A stretch of DNA of 35,174 nucleotides from Leptospira sp. (GCA_002786225.1 PEQN01000031.1:1-35174), one strand, 5' to 3'; positions 15,202 through 24,781 are shown, counted from the stretch's first letter. The notes: generated from the letters alone by a model not told the origin. Translations and numbers: made by a program.

Positions 15202-16998
15202 TTATTTTCTTTCTATGATTAAATAAGTAACATCATCCTGGAATCCTTGGAATCCAGGAAAGGATTTGATTGATTTGATTGTTGACTGAATGATCTGCTT
15301 AGGGCTAGAGCTAGTCTTGCAAATTTCAATCAGATTGTCCATAAAGCGATTCTCTTCTTGTTCAATCTTATAACCATTCATACTTGTTTCGAGTAAGCCG
15401 TCAGTGTATAGAATCAGCTTGTCTCCCTCATTAAAAGGAATTGTATTTTCTTCGTAAATCAATTGTGGCATAACGCCTATTAACTTGCCTTTAGTATTCA
15501 GTTCTGTAAAATGGTCTTCATTTTTCTTCTTAAAATAGGGAAAAGGATGTCCAGCATTGGAATAGGTAATAGTGTTTTTCTCAGTATCAATGCAGGCATA
15601 AAAAGCTGTTAGGAAATTGCCAGCCATGCGATTGTAAAGAAAAGAATTGAGTCCAGAGAGCAATACTCCAGGTGAAGTATAAACTAGATTATCAAAAGTG
15701 CTGAGCATGGAATGTGCCATTAAAGCAAGCAAGGATGCGGAAAGTCCATGTCCCGATATATCAGCTATGAAGATTCCAATTTTGTTGTCTTCAATTGGAT
15801 AGAATTGGTAGAAATCTCCGCCTAACTGATCATAAGGAATATATTCCGTTGCAATCGAAAGTCCATTGATTTCAGGATTCTTGGCAGGGAGGACTTCGCG
15901 CATGACACGGAATGCTCTTTCTTTTTCTTTTTCAGATTCTTTAATTTTCTTAAATAGGAAGTAGTTCTGAAAGGAAATAGCAAGCCTATATGAGATGGCT
16001 TCTAGCATATGAAGATCATTGTGATTGAAAGCAAAGCCACTATTTTTATTGTTTATGCTTATAACACCTAACATTTCCTTGTCGGAAATCAAGGGAACAG
16101 TAATCAATGAATTTGCCTCAAATTTAAATCCTAAATCTTGTTTGTATCGGAAATCAGATTCAAGATTTTGGATCAATAATTTCTTACGTTCTTTTGCAAC
16201 CCAACCAGCTATTCCTTCGCCCACTTTTAGATTTAGATTATCTAGTGCATTATCAGGCACACCGCGGGCAGCAAGAACTGTTAAATTTTCTAGTTTATCA
16301 TCTAAAAGATAGATAGTTCCAGATTTGGCTTCTAAATACTCAAGGATTTTATCCAATACCCAGTAGCCTAATTTACGGTGGTCCTTCTCGGAAGTGATTT
16401 TCTTTTCAAATTCATATAACAAAGATAATTCGAGTAAGCGTTTGTTTAAGTTATCTTGTTGCTGAGCGTTAGTAATAGCTACAGCAGCATTTTCAGCAAG
16501 GGTTAGCAACAGATCCAAATCAAATTTATTAAAGGTGCGATTGCCCACCTTATTCATAACTTCCAGAGTTCCTATCATTTGATCTTTGACAAATAAGGGT
16601 ACGCAAATAATAGACTTGGTTCTAAATCCACTTTTCGTATCCCAAGCCTTGTCGAAGCGATCATCCGTGTAGGCATCTTCTAAAATAACAGACTTTCGTT
16701 CTTTTGCTACCCAGCCTGCAATTCCTGATCCTATTTCCAATCTCGCATATTGTTGTATGGATTCCCCTTTTTCCCCAATGGCTACCTCGCAGTAGAGGAA
16801 ATTGTCTTCCTTTTCGAGAAGAAAAAGGGAACTCGCTTCCGCTTCCAGAAGATCTTTCGCGTAAAGCATAATAAGGGACATAAGTTGATAGATGTCTAGG
16901 TGTGAATTGAGTATTCCACTTACATGAGTGAGACTCATCAGTTTCCTTAAGTAACTCTTAGGGAGTGATTTGCGAGTTTTTAGATCCTGGATGTCCAC
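15202..16998 (-). CDS. Tandem-GAF PP2C-type serine phosphatase (RsbU/SpoIIE family)
   Basis: 598 residues. Two GAF domains (about 30-178 and 190-345) carry nearly identical GIAGWVAKERK motifs at 92-102 and 262-272, pointing to a domain duplication. A short coiled coil (about 348-368, KKIKESEKEKERAF) leads into the PP2C/SpoIIE domain with metal motifs GGDFYQF (393-399), ADISGHG (412-418), LYTDGLLE and QDDVTYL. It should dephosphorylate a STAS-domain anti-anti-sigma protein in response to a small ligand sensed by the GAF domains; the STAS protein at 10167-10472 is a candidate. The start is GTG 16998; no good ribosome site is visible and an internal ATG (residue 21) is possible. No transmembrane segment. 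Confidence 0.88.
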   Translation of the reverse strand: MDIQDLKTRKSLPKSYLRKLMSLTHVSGILNSHLDIYQLMSLIMLYAKDLLEAEASSLFLLEKEDNFLYCEVAIGEKGESIQQYARLEIGSGIAGWVAKERKSVILEDAYTDDRFDKAWDTKSGFRTKSIICVPLFVKDQMIGTLEVMNKVGNRTFNKFDLDLLLTLAENAAVAITNAQQQDNLNKRLLELSLLYEFEKKITSEKDHRKLGYWVLDKILEYLEAKSGTIYLLDDKLENLTVLAARGVPDNALDNLNLKVGEGIAGWVAKERKKLLIQNLESDFRYKQDLGFKFEANSLITVPLISDKEMLGVISINNKNSGFAFNHNDLHMLEAISYRLAISFQNYFLFKKIKESEKEKERAFRVMREVLPAKNPEINGLSIATEYIPYDQLGGDFYQFYPIEDNKIGIFIADISGHGLSASLLALMAHSMLSTFDNLVYTSPGVLLSGLNSFLYNRMAGNFLTAFYACIDTEKNTITYSNAGHPFPYFKKKNEDHFTELNTKGKLIGVMPQLIYEENTIPFNEGDKLILYTDGLLETSMNGYKIEQEENRFMDNLIEICKTSSSPKQIIQSTIKSIKSFPGFQGFQDDVTYLIIERK

Positions 16999-17057
16999 TA
17001 GTGATTAGCATTCTACATCTTGGGAATACTACAAGCAAAAAGCAAAATATTTGTGAC

Positions 17058-17084
17058 TAATCATTTTTTCAAATCCGTCGATGA
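17058..17084 (+). promoter_or_regulatory. Candidate sigma-28 (FliA-type) flagellar promoter
   Basis: TAATCATT (17058-17065), an 11-base spacer, and GTCGATGA (17077-17084) match the FliA consensus TAAAGTTT-N11-GCCGATAA at 5 of 8 and 6 of 8 positions with the exact spacing. flgN starts about 50 bases downstream behind GGAGG. Confidence 0.5.
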
Positions 17085-17136
17085 TTAAAATGGAATCATA
17101 TATGGAAATTTATTTTTTCTTTAATTTGGAGGTTGT

Positions 17137-17646
17137 ATGGGTGATTGGCTAGAGGGCATTTGCAATTTATTTCAGAAAGAAATTGAGTTGTATGGAAATT
17201 TATTAACATTAGAACTCGAGAAAAGAAATGCCATCAATTCAGCTGATGGCAGAGCCTTGCAAGAAATTACTCAGAAGTCATATCATTTTATGGTTGAAGC
17301 CTCTGAACTTGAAAGACTTAGAATGAAGACAATTGAAGAAATTTATAAAACTCAAAATTTAGAACCAAGTATAGATGCAATTACTCTAACAGATTTTCTA
17401 AACAAAGTGGATAGAGATTCTAACTTTCAATTGAAAGGATATGCAACTGAATTAAAAACTACGGTTCACAAACTTAAAGATGCAATTATTATAAATGAAA
17501 AATTAATCCAAACCAGACAAGATTTACTTCAAAAGACTGTAAGTGAAATGAGAAAGCTAGACAAAGAGCCTACATACACTTCAGCAGAAAATAAGAAGAA
17601 AACGAATTCTAAAGTACGAGCTTTAGTTTTGAATACGGCAGTATAG
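17137..17646 (+). CDS. flgN: Flagellar export chaperone FlgN-like
   Basis: A 169-residue, almost entirely helical protein with long coiled-coil stretches ([40 protein letters not shown]). The sequence fits the FlgN family, which bind FlgK and FlgL before export, and its place immediately before flgK is where flgN lies in many bacteria. FlgN sequences diverge strongly, so the call leans on context. GGAGG five bases before ATG 17137 is a strong ribosome site. Ten bases separate it from flgK. The C-terminal tail is basic ([11 protein letters not shown]). Confidence 0.78.
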   Translation: MGDWLEGICNLFQKEIELYGNLLTLELEKRNAINSADGRALQEITQKSYHFMVEASELERLRMKTIEEIYKTQNLEPSIDAITLTDFLNKVDRDSNFQLKGYATELKTTVHKLKDAIIINEKLIQTRQDLLQKTVSEMRKLDKEPTYTSAENKKKTNSKVRALVLNTAV

Positions 17647-17656
17647 AGAGGTTATT

Positions 17657-19567
17657 ATGGGATCAACATTTTCAGGTATAGAATTAGGGAAGCGCGGACT
17701 TTCTTCTCACCAACAGGCATTACAAACTGCGGGACATAACATCTCTAATGCGGACAATAAACACTATGCAAGACAAAGAGTTAATATCAATGCTTCCGAT
17801 CCAATTTATGAACCATCTCTTAACCGTGCCCAAGTAGCAGGGCAGATCGGCCAAGGATCTGTAGTAAGTAGCATTGAAAGAATTCGAGATAATTTTATTG
17901 ATGATAGAATCATAGATACATCTAGCCAGAAAGAATATTGGGCCAAAAAAGAAGCCTACCTCGGGCAAATGGAAGTTGTATTCAATGAGCCTACTGGGAA
18001 TACACTTCGTACGCTTATGGATTCTTTTTGGAATTCATGGGAAGATCTTTCCAATTATCCAGAGGATAATGCGCATAGATCTGTAGTCCAAGAAAAAGCG
18101 GCTGGACTTGGCTCTCGAATGGAGGATGTGCATCGCAAACTTTCTCAACTTCAAAACCAAGCCAATCGTGAAGTAGAAACTCTTGCTAATAAATTGAATG
18201 GAATTGCTGAAAGCGTTAGAACTCTCAACGAGAGAATTGGAAAAGCAGAAGCGCTTGGTGATCAACCCAATGATTTGTATGATAGGCGAGATCAACTTTT
18301 GCAAGAACTTTCGGGTATGGTCGACATTAATATCGGAAGAAATGATGAAGATGAACTGATGGTTTTTATTGGGCAACAAATACTTGTTCAAGGTCAGAAA
18401 AGAGAGCACATCTTAATCACTGGAAATCCAACTAAAGATGGTTTATTTGATCTTCAATGGGAAAAATCGGGGAAGGATATTCTTCTTAAAACAGGTAGCC
18501 TCCAAGCTCTAATGGAAGTTAGAGATAGCATCATTGTTGAAAAAATTGCCCAAGTAGATTCTCTTGCTATCAATACTATGGATGTTGTGAATCAAATTCA
18601 CAGAGATGGATTTGGACTAAATGGATCCACTAATTTAAATTTCTTTGAGTCTAGACCACTTTCAAATAATACCTTTGGAGAGGTGGATACAGATGGTGAT
18701 GGCCAATTAGATCGCACTGCTATCTTCCGTGTATCTGGTAAGACGAGTTTAGATGCTGATAAACCGATAGGTATCTCAGGTGCCATTAAATTAATTAAGC
18801 CTGGTGACAAAGAACAAGAAGTTATCGTTCCATATAGTGTAGATGACACTATGAATGATGTTATTAAGCGCATCAATCGTTCTGAAGCTGGTGTGGTTGC
18901 TTATATGAACCAGGACAACCAATTGACTATCAAAGCAACGACCTCTCCAGAGAATCCAAAAGAAAGCTTTCAAATAAGACATTTGGAAGACTCGGGACAA
19001 CTTCTTGTTGGAATGACGGGTATTCTTTTCGCTTCCGGAACTGCTGGATCTTTCGATTCTAGGAGGTTAGGCGAAATTGGAAAACTTCAAACTTCTTCTG
19101 AAGACATAGCACTCACCCCTCATTACCATCCATCTTCCTTCTTCAAATTGACAGCTGAAATTCAAAACAATCCTGCCAATATTGCGGCAGGACGTGGTAA
19201 GGATGTAGGTGGACTTGGAGATTTTAATTCGCCAAGTGGACACAAAGATGGACGAAATGCACTCTTAATTGCATCGGCTCTAAGAGAAAAACCAGTTATG
19301 TTTGATTATTCCAAGACTACGGATGATTTTTACAATTCATTGATATCCAAATTGGGAACCCAAACAAGTGAAGCAAGGCAAGAACACACAACTCAAACTG
19401 ATCTAATGCTAGAGCTAGAAAATATGAGACAGTCCGTAATGGGTGTAAATCTTGATGAAGAAATGGCAAACATGGTACAATTCCAACATGCTTACAATGC
19501 GAGCGCTAGATTAATCCAGACCATGAGTGAATTACTTGATACCGTTATCAACAGATTAGGAGCTTAA
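17657..19567 (+). CDS. flgK: Flagellar hook-associated protein 1
   Basis: 636 residues. The N-terminus has the rod/hook signature [20 protein letters not shown] followed by [17 protein letters not shown]. The D0/D1 domain continues through [20 protein letters not shown], and the C-terminus ends with the matching coiled coil ([20 protein letters not shown], then [15 protein letters not shown]). It forms the junction between hook and filament in the periplasm, where spirochaete flagella lie. The middle holds a DxDxDG calcium-type loop ([10 protein letters not shown], about residues 342-351) in the variable domain. GAGAGG precedes ATG 17657. flgL follows after 4 bases. Confidence 0.96.
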   Translation: MGSTFSGIELGKRGLSSHQQALQTAGHNISNADNKHYARQRVNINASDPIYEPSLNRAQVAGQIGQGSVVSSIERIRDNFIDDRIIDTSSQKEYWAKKEAYLGQMEVVFNEPTGNTLRTLMDSFWNSWEDLSNYPEDNAHRSVVQEKAAGLGSRMEDVHRKLSQLQNQANREVETLANKLNGIAESVRTLNERIGKAEALGDQPNDLYDRRDQLLQELSGMVDINIGRNDEDELMVFIGQQILVQGQKREHILITGNPTKDGLFDLQWEKSGKDILLKTGSLQALMEVRDSIIVEKIAQVDSLAINTMDVVNQIHRDGFGLNGSTNLNFFESRPLSNNTFGEVDTDGDGQLDRTAIFRVSGKTSLDADKPIGISGAIKLIKPGDKEQEVIVPYSVDDTMNDVIKRINRSEAGVVAYMNQDNQLTIKATTSPENPKESFQIRHLEDSGQLLVGMTGILFASGTAGSFDSRRLGEIGKLQTSSEDIALTPHYHPSSFFKLTAEIQNNPANIAAGRGKDVGGLGDFNSPSGHKDGRNALLIASALREKPVMFDYSKTTDDFYNSLISKLGTQTSEARQEHTTQTDLMLELENMRQSVMGVNLDEEMANMVQFQHAYNASARLIQTMSELLDTVINRLGA

Positions 19568-19571
19568 TTCT

Positions 19572-20840
19572 ATGATTCGTATAACAAACATGATGCAGAA
19601 TAATACTCTCATCCGAAACTTAAACCGACAACAAGTAAGTTTTGATGAGACTCAAAACCAGTTAGCAACTGGGCTTAAAATCCGAAGACCTTCCGATGAT
19701 CCTTCCGTTGCTACCAACCAAATGTTTTTTCGATCCAGAATCAATGAACTCAATCAGTTCGAAGAAAATATTACAGATGGATACCAAAGACTGAAGCATG
19801 TAGATGGAGTCTTGGATAGAATGGGAGACATTTTCCAGAGAGTAAGAGTACTCGCGGTCCAGGCGGCAAATGGTATCTACCAAGGTGACAAGGGATTTGA
19901 ACTTGAGGTTGCAATTGGTAAAGAAATTGACCAACATTTGCGAGCTATAGTTGATCTTGCTAATTCAAGAGATGCAACCGGACAACCTGTATTCGGAGGG
20001 TATGTAATTGAACGTCCTCCTTTTGAACCCATAGAATCCAAGATCAAAGGTCTAGAGGGTTTAGAATTAAAAAATCAATACATAGGAGTTCAATACAGAG
20101 GTGATATTGGAGAGCAGATTCGCGAAATTGAAAAAGGCGAGTATGTTCAGGTTTCAATTCCGGGGAATAAGGTATTCTGGGGAACCAACATGAGCTTGAC
20201 TTCAAAAGTTGATAACTCTGGTTATACGGCTACCTCAGATCAGAAGTTTAAAATCGATGGTGTAGAAATTCAAGTATCCGTTGGTGACACAATTGATGAT
20301 GTTATAGACAAAATCAATAATTCACCCTTAGAAGTGAAGGCGAATAAACTAGCACAAGACAATATTTCCCTAACCAGTACATCTCCTCACCAAATTTGGG
20401 TAGAAGACATGGGGGATGGAACAGTCCTCAAAGATATAGGTTTGATTGATCCAACTGGATCTGAGCCACCTAATAACTATTCTAAGTCGGCAACGGTTAC
20501 TGGTTTATCCGTATTTGATGTTCTGATTCAATTTAGAAATGATCTTCTTCAGAAAGACCAAGAAAGAATTGGAGGAAGGGATTTAGGTGATTTGGATCTC
20601 GCCTTAGAGAATATTCTAAGATATAGATCTGATGTTGGTGCCAAAATGAATCGTCTGGAACAACATGAACAAAGAGTATCACAAGACAAATCTTATATGA
20701 CTGAACTTTTAGCTAAGAATGAGGGAATTGATTTCCCTGAGACCATCATGAATCTCAAGTGGTTAGAAACTATCCACCAATACGCATTGAATGTTGGTTC
20801 TAAGGTTATTAAACCTACTTTAATGGACTTCTTACGTTAA
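19572..20840 (+). CDS. flgL: Flagellar hook-associated protein 3
   Basis: 422 residues. The N-terminus RITNMMQNNTLIRNLNRQQ with QNQLATGLKIRRPSDDPSVA is the flagellin-like D0/D1 start of FlgL; the C-terminal coiled coil includes ALENILRYRSDVGAKMNRLE and the end LKWLETIHQYALNVGSKVI. It forms the second ring of the hook-filament junction. The protein is longer than the roughly 300 residues of enteric FlgL because of an enlarged central domain (about 140-300). It begins 4 bases after the flgK stop, in the same operon; 52 bases separate it from fliW. Confidence 0.94.
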   Translation: MIRITNMMQNNTLIRNLNRQQVSFDETQNQLATGLKIRRPSDDPSVATNQMFFRSRINELNQFEENITDGYQRLKHVDGVLDRMGDIFQRVRVLAVQAANGIYQGDKGFELEVAIGKEIDQHLRAIVDLANSRDATGQPVFGGYVIERPPFEPIESKIKGLEGLELKNQYIGVQYRGDIGEQIREIEKGEYVQVSIPGNKVFWGTNMSLTSKVDNSGYTATSDQKFKIDGVEIQVSVGDTIDDVIDKINNSPLEVKANKLAQDNISLTSTSPHQIWVEDMGDGTVLKDIGLIDPTGSEPPNNYSKSATVTGLSVFDVLIQFRNDLLQKDQERIGGRDLGDLDLALENILRYRSDVGAKMNRLEQHEQRVSQDKSYMTELLAKNEGIDFPETIMNLKWLETIHQYALNVGSKVIKPTLMDFLR

Positions 20841-20892
20841 TTTAGCGAAAAGTATGCGAAAAAATTTAATTTATAAACAAGGAAACTAAGAT

Positions 20893-21330
20893 TTGGTAGA
20901 ATTACTTACAAAGCCATTTGGTAAAATAGAAATTTACCCTGAACAAATTTTGAATTTTGAAGATGGACTTCTTGGATTTGAAACATATAATAAGTTTGCG
21001 TTGATAGAAGAAAATGAAGAATCTCCATTCAAATGGTTACAATCTGTTCAGGAACAAGGTTTAGCATTTATTGTTATCCAACCTTATCTATTCATTGATG
21101 ATTACAAACCTAGCATTCCTAATGAAGAATTATCTGAGATAGGATTAGAGAAATTTGAAGAAGCATTGGTCTTTGTGATAGTTACAATTCCATTAGAGAA
21201 TCCAAACGAGATGACTGCAAATCTTCAAGGTCCAATCTTAATTAATAAGAAAAACTCTAAGGCGAAACAATTTATTTCAAGAGATGACAAGCATCCTGTT
21301 AGATATAAAATGATTGAAGGTCAAGCCTAA
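20893..21330 (+). CDS. fliW: Flagellar assembly factor FliW
   Basis: 145 residues with the FliW signature: [75 protein letters not shown] and an ending KHPVRYKM. FliW binds flagellin and, when flagellin is exported, binds and inactivates CsrA, thereby tuning flagellin translation. The start is TTG 20893, supported by AAGGA about nine bases upstream; there is no ATG nearby. The unusual start may keep FliW levels low. csrA starts 2 bases after the stop, consistent with the FliW-CsrA regulatory pair. Confidence 0.94.
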   Translation: MVELLTKPFGKIEIYPEQILNFEDGLLGFETYNKFALIEENEESPFKWLQSVQEQGLAFIVIQPYLFIDDYKPSIPNEELSEIGLEKFEEALVFVIVTIPLENPNEMTANLQGPILINKKNSKAKQFISRDDKHPVRYKMIEGQA

Positions 21331-21332
21331 TC

Positions 21333-21578
21333 ATGTTAGTTCTTGCAAGACGTATCAATCAATCCATCATGATTGGGGATGACATAGAAATTGTCATTGT
21401 GGATATCAAGGGTGACCAAGTAAAGATTGGAGTTCAGGCTCCTAAGAATGTATCTGTTCACAGAACAGAAGTATACCAAGAAATCCAAGATGAAAACAAG
21501 CAAGCTGCAAAAACTGAAATTCTTCCACAACAATTGAAAGAATTAGGTACTAAGTTTCAGAAAAAAAAGAACCCCTAA
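21333..21578 (+). CDS. csrA: Carbon storage regulator / translational regulator CsrA
   Basis: 81 residues starting [20 protein letters not shown], the diagnostic CsrA N-terminus, then [20 protein letters not shown]. It is an RNA-binding dimer that recognises GGA in hairpin loops and represses flagellin mRNA translation; FliW, encoded just upstream, is its antagonist. The C-terminal extension beyond about residue 60 is longer than in E. coli CsrA (61 residues) and is basic and polar. The last codons (KKKKNP and stop) double as part of a terminator used by the opposing gene. Confidence 0.96.
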   Translation: MLVLARRINQSIMIGDDIEIVIVDIKGDQVKIGVQAPKNVSVHRTEVYQEIQDENKQAAKTEILPQQLKELGTKFQKKKNP

Positions 21579-21590
21579 TTTCTCAGGGGT
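21561..21590 (-). terminator. Rho-independent terminator for the gene at 21635-22069, inside the csrA 3' end
   Basis: ACCCCT (21571-21576) pairs with AGGGGT (21585-21590) around an 8-base loop. Read on the minus strand, the hairpin is followed by TTCTTTTTTTT, a good U tract (21569-21561), which is the lysine codon run of csrA. On the plus strand no T run follows, so it serves the minus-strand gene. Confidence 0.75.
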
Positions 21591-21634
21591 GGATGAAGGA
21601 AAATTTGAAAATTAAGGGTTAAAGATTTCGCTAA

Positions 21635-22069
21635 TTATGGCAGTAGCAACCAGAGTAGTGCAACTCCACCAAAAATTCCTTCTGCTAAATATGATTTCTC
21701 GCCAGATTCTGGATCAGTTTCCGTTTTGGTTTCACCAGAGACTTGAGCGGCTTTTACTTCAGAAGAGGAAGAGTCTTTTTTCTCATCTTCTTTTGAATCA
21801 CCTTTGAATAATTTGGCAAAGAAACCAGGTTCTTCTGCCGGTTTGTCAGCAAGCCAAACAGTTTCTCCTGGAGTGACCGTTACATCTTTTGTTCGGAACT
21901 TTTTGTTGGTCTTGTCTTCAAAATCAACACTGACAACTCCCTTATCAGTCGTTGTTTTTACATTTTCAAATACAGTTCCTGTTTTATTAATCTTAACAGA
22001 ATCAGAGAATAAAGCAAGATTGTTGAAAAATAAAGTGAGAAAAATTGGAGTGAGAAATATTTTTTTCAT
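21635..22069 (-). CDS. Exported hypothetical protein with C-terminal hydrophobic anchor
   Basis: From ATG 22069, 144 residues beginning with a signal peptide (MKKIFLTPIFLTLFFNNLAL, cleavage probably after LFS). The mature N-terminal third is a small beta domain (KINKTGTVFENVKTTTDKG, then VSVDFEDKTNKKFRTKDVTV). A low-complexity charged linker (about 85-125, rich in Lys, Glu, Ser and Asp) leads to a final hydrophobic segment GIFGGVALLWLLLP. I do not recognise the family. The layout suggests an envelope protein with the beta domain in the periplasm. An upstream GTG/TTG start (22105) would put a basic leader before the signal and is unlikely. Confidence 0.65.
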   Translation of the reverse strand: MKKIFLTPIFLTLFFNNLALFSDSVKINKTGTVFENVKTTTDKGVVSVDFEDKTNKKFRTKDVTVTPGETVWLADKPAEEPGFFAKLFKGDSKEDEKKDSSSSEVKAAQVSGETKTETDPESGEKSYLAEGIFGGVALLWLLLP

Positions 22070-22281
22070 AATTGATCTAATTCTGGAAGTAAAGCGCTTG
22101 TCCACAAGTGCAAATTCCTAAAAATTATTACAAATCAGTTAAATTTTTACCCTGATTGAAATTTATCTTTATAGGATTCACTAGATACAAGTTTATTCCT
22201 TTAAATGTTTCAATAAAAATAGATATTGTCTACGAATATCAATTGAACTAAATTGATATTATACATAAACTAGGGTAGATT

Positions 22282-23955
22282 ATGAAAAAAATTACAATTT
22301 CGGTCATCTTACTCATTTCTATTTTCTTTCAAAATTGTAATAAGGCTAAGAAGGATGACACACTTCTCAATCTATTGATCCTAGGATACCTAATGAATTC
22401 AGATAATGCTTGTAAGCTGGAAGAATCAGGCAGTGATCCACTTTTTTCTGATCAATGGCACTTGAGTAACAATGGCTTTCTGCCAAGCTCTCTTGCTGGT
22501 GAAGATGCAAGAGTACAATCAGTATGGTCGCAAAGGATCAAAGGCTCAGGAATTCGAATTGCTGTGGTAGATGATGGTGTAGATACAGGTCATGAAGATT
22601 TAAGAATGTCTTCTGTGCCTGGTATTGATCTTATTTTCAATGTGCCCGATCCTTCTCACTCTTTTTCTAATAGTGGACATGGAACTTCAGTCTCTGGTGT
22701 GGCTAGCGCTCGAGATCAGAATGGAAAAGGTGGTAGAGGCGTAGCTCCCTGTGCTGAGGTAATAGGGATCAATCTCTTAGAACAAAATAGTATTTCAGCA
22801 GCTGATGAGGCAGAATCCCAGACACATGCAAATCTTGAATCTCATATATCAAACAATAGTTGGGGCCCTCCGGATAATTTCGGTAGATTATCGAATTCAA
22901 GTGCTTCTTGGAAGTCAGCCGTTCAGAATAGCTTTACTTCGGGTAGGAATGGACTAGGAAAGGTAGTCACTTGGGCTGCTGGAAATGGTGGTGCGCCTGG
23001 TGGGGTAACAAGCGCTCTGAAGACGGATAATTCGAATTATGATGGTTATGCGAATAATCCCCATGTCCTAACTGTCTGCGCAGTGGGAACGAATGGTAAG
23101 AAGGCAGCCTATTCTGAAAATGGTGCCAATCTCTGGGTTTGTGGACACTCCCAAGGAAACAATGCTACAAGTTATACAACAGCGATAACTACAACAGATG
23201 CTATGGGACGATTTGGATTCAATACAGGAACCTCAAGTAATAATTTGACTAATGCGAATTATACGAAAAATTTTAATGGAACCTCATCAGCAACACCTTT
23301 GGTGTCTGGAGTGGTAGCCTTATTACTAGATAAATACCCTAACTTAACAGTACGAGATGTACGAGAAATTCTTGCAAAATCAGCACGCAAGAATGATCCA
23401 GGGGATAGTGACTGGCTAGTGAATGGGGCTGGGTATAATATAAATCATAAATTTGGTTTCGGAACTGTAGATGCTTCAGCAGCCTTATCCCTTGCAGCTT
23501 CTTGGACAACTATACCAGGAACTTGGAAGAAGTTCGAAGTCACTACATCTTCAGCTACTACCATTACAGATAACAATCCCACAGGAGTCACGGCTAATAT
23601 TGTGGTTGCAGGATCCGGAATCTCGAAAATAGAACATGTTGAATTTACCACTGGTACTAACCATACGTATTTTCCTGAATTAACAATAGAATTAACTTCT
23701 CCCCTAGGATCTGGTGGAACCAAAAGTATTTTAGCTGAGAACCATACTTGTTTTACGAATTTAAATCCTGCTACAGCCTGTGCCGCAGGAAATGCATCTA
23801 TTTTGTCACAAACTGGATTATCCACATTTACATTTGGCTCTTCTCGGCATCTGGGAGAGTTAGCCGACGGAACCTGGGTTGTGAGATTTATTGATGGAGC
23901 AGCTGGAGATGTTGCAACCATAGGTTCAATGAAGCTAACCATTTATGGAAGGTAG
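22282..23955 (+). CDS. Kexin-like S8 serine protease with P domain, lipoprotein
   Basis: 557 residues. The signal peptide ends in FFQN-Cys19, a spirochaetal lipobox. The catalytic domain begins at about residue 52 (DPLFSDQWHLSNNG), typical of S8B proprotein convertases. The triad is Asp97 (AVVDDGVD), His133 (SGHGTSVSG) and Ser335 (FNGTSSATP), with oxyanion Asn235 in AAGNGG; the NNSWGPPDNFG and YDGYANNP motifs also match kexin/furin. A P/Homo-B domain fills about residues 420-557 (ELADGTWVVRFIDGAAGD near the end). Only about 33 residues separate Cys19 from the catalytic domain, so the usual propeptide is missing. The next gene encodes a propeptide-like domain. It should act as a lipid-anchored envelope protease; substrates are unknown. 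Confidence 0.92.
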   Translation: MKKITISVILLISIFFQNCNKAKKDDTLLNLLILGYLMNSDNACKLEESGSDPLFSDQWHLSNNGFLPSSLAGEDARVQSVWSQRIKGSGIRIAVVDDGVDTGHEDLRMSSVPGIDLIFNVPDPSHSFSNSGHGTSVSGVASARDQNGKGGRGVAPCAEVIGINLLEQNSISAADEAESQTHANLESHISNNSWGPPDNFGRLSNSSASWKSAVQNSFTSGRNGLGKVVTWAAGNGGAPGGVTSALKTDNSNYDGYANNPHVLTVCAVGTNGKKAAYSENGANLWVCGHSQGNNATSYTTAITTTDAMGRFGFNTGTSSNNLTNANYTKNFNGTSSATPLVSGVVALLLDKYPNLTVRDVREILAKSARKNDPGDSDWLVNGAGYNINHKFGFGTVDASAALSLAASWTTIPGTWKKFEVTTSSATTITDNNPTGVTANIVVAGSGISKIEHVEFTTGTNHTYFPELTIELTSPLGSGGTKSILAENHTCFTNLNPATACAAGNASILSQTGLSTFTFGSSRHLGELADGTWVVRFIDGAAGDVATIGSMKLTIYGR

Positions 23956-24044
23956 TTCTTCGTTAGTGAAGATTGTATGAATCAATCGTTCTACAAAAAT
24001 TTAAATTTATTTATAGTGTTAACCAGACCAAGGGCAGGATTCTA

Positions 24045-24764
24045 ATGTACAATATGAATGGTATAGAATATAAAATATTTTCAAAGCAAAACATTTTAAC
24101 ATGTTTAGTCTTATTATTGTGGAATTATCCAACCTTTACTCAAGAAAAAGCAAAGATACCTAAACAAAATTCACTATATCAAAAGCAAACTGCAGATTAT
24201 ACAATAGAAGGAAAACAGGGAATCCAAATGTATTTTGTTGATGAAACCTCAATAGCGGAAATTTATCCAAAGTTGTCCTCTAAGTCAAAGAATTTGAAAT
24301 CCAAATCACAACAAAACCTCGTATCGAATTCCCTTGAATCGAATAATCATAGCATCGATTCTAAAGGCTTAGCGGATTCTTCTCTGCAAACTTCAGGCAG
24401 AGTACGAATTGTCTCTAATAGTGATAAAAGTCTTATAAACTCATTGAAGAATAGAAATTCTATCAGAAAGAATGCGGAAGGTGCAAATCTAAGCCCTGTT
24501 TTTCAGCACTCTGTAAGTAGCGCAAAATTTGTATTAGCTGGAGGAATTGAAGTTCTTTTTCCTGATCATGTGACTCAATCTAACATTGAGACATGGTTAT
24601 TGAGTAAGGGTCTAAGAGGGCAAGCAATATTTCCAGGAAGCAAGCTTTATATAGTTGAATCCGACCCTGGTTTCTCTGCCCTTGATCTTGCGAATCAAAT
24701 TGCAGCGGATCCTTTTCCCTTAGAAGTTAGTCCAGTAAAATCCTTTACTATGAGTTTGAAGTAG
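24045..24764 (+). CDS. Secreted protein with detached subtilase-propeptide-like C-terminal domain
   Basis: ATG 24045 follows CAGGA by about six bases and gives a signal peptide (KQNILTCLVLLLWNYPTF); the longer TTG reading from 23973 lacks a ribosome site. Residues about 40-155 are a polar, Ser/Asn/Lys-rich linker. The last 75 residues form a compact domain (FVLAGGIEVLFPDHVTQSN; WLLSKGLRGQAIFPGS; LYIVESDPGFSALDLANQI; then AADPFPLEVSPVKSF). This order, a GGI/V-VLF strand, a helix, GS-LY-V, and SALDLAN-x-I-A-DP, is that of the N-terminal propeptide of many bacterial S8 proteases, which sits directly before a catalytic domain. Here it follows the protease gene by about 90 bp. A trans-acting chaperone or inhibitor is the natural reading. 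The match is by eye, not by search. Confidence 0.6.
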   Translation: MYNMNGIEYKIFSKQNILTCLVLLLWNYPTFTQEKAKIPKQNSLYQKQTADYTIEGKQGIQMYFVDETSIAEIYPKLSSKSKNLKSKSQQNLVSNSLESNNHSIDSKGLADSSLQTSGRVRIVSNSDKSLINSLKNRNSIRKNAEGANLSPVFQHSVSSAKFVLAGGIEVLFPDHVTQSNIETWLLSKGLRGQAIFPGSKLYIVESDPGFSALDLANQIAADPFPLEVSPVKSFTMSLK

Positions 24765-24781
24765 ACAGGATTTTATTTTAA

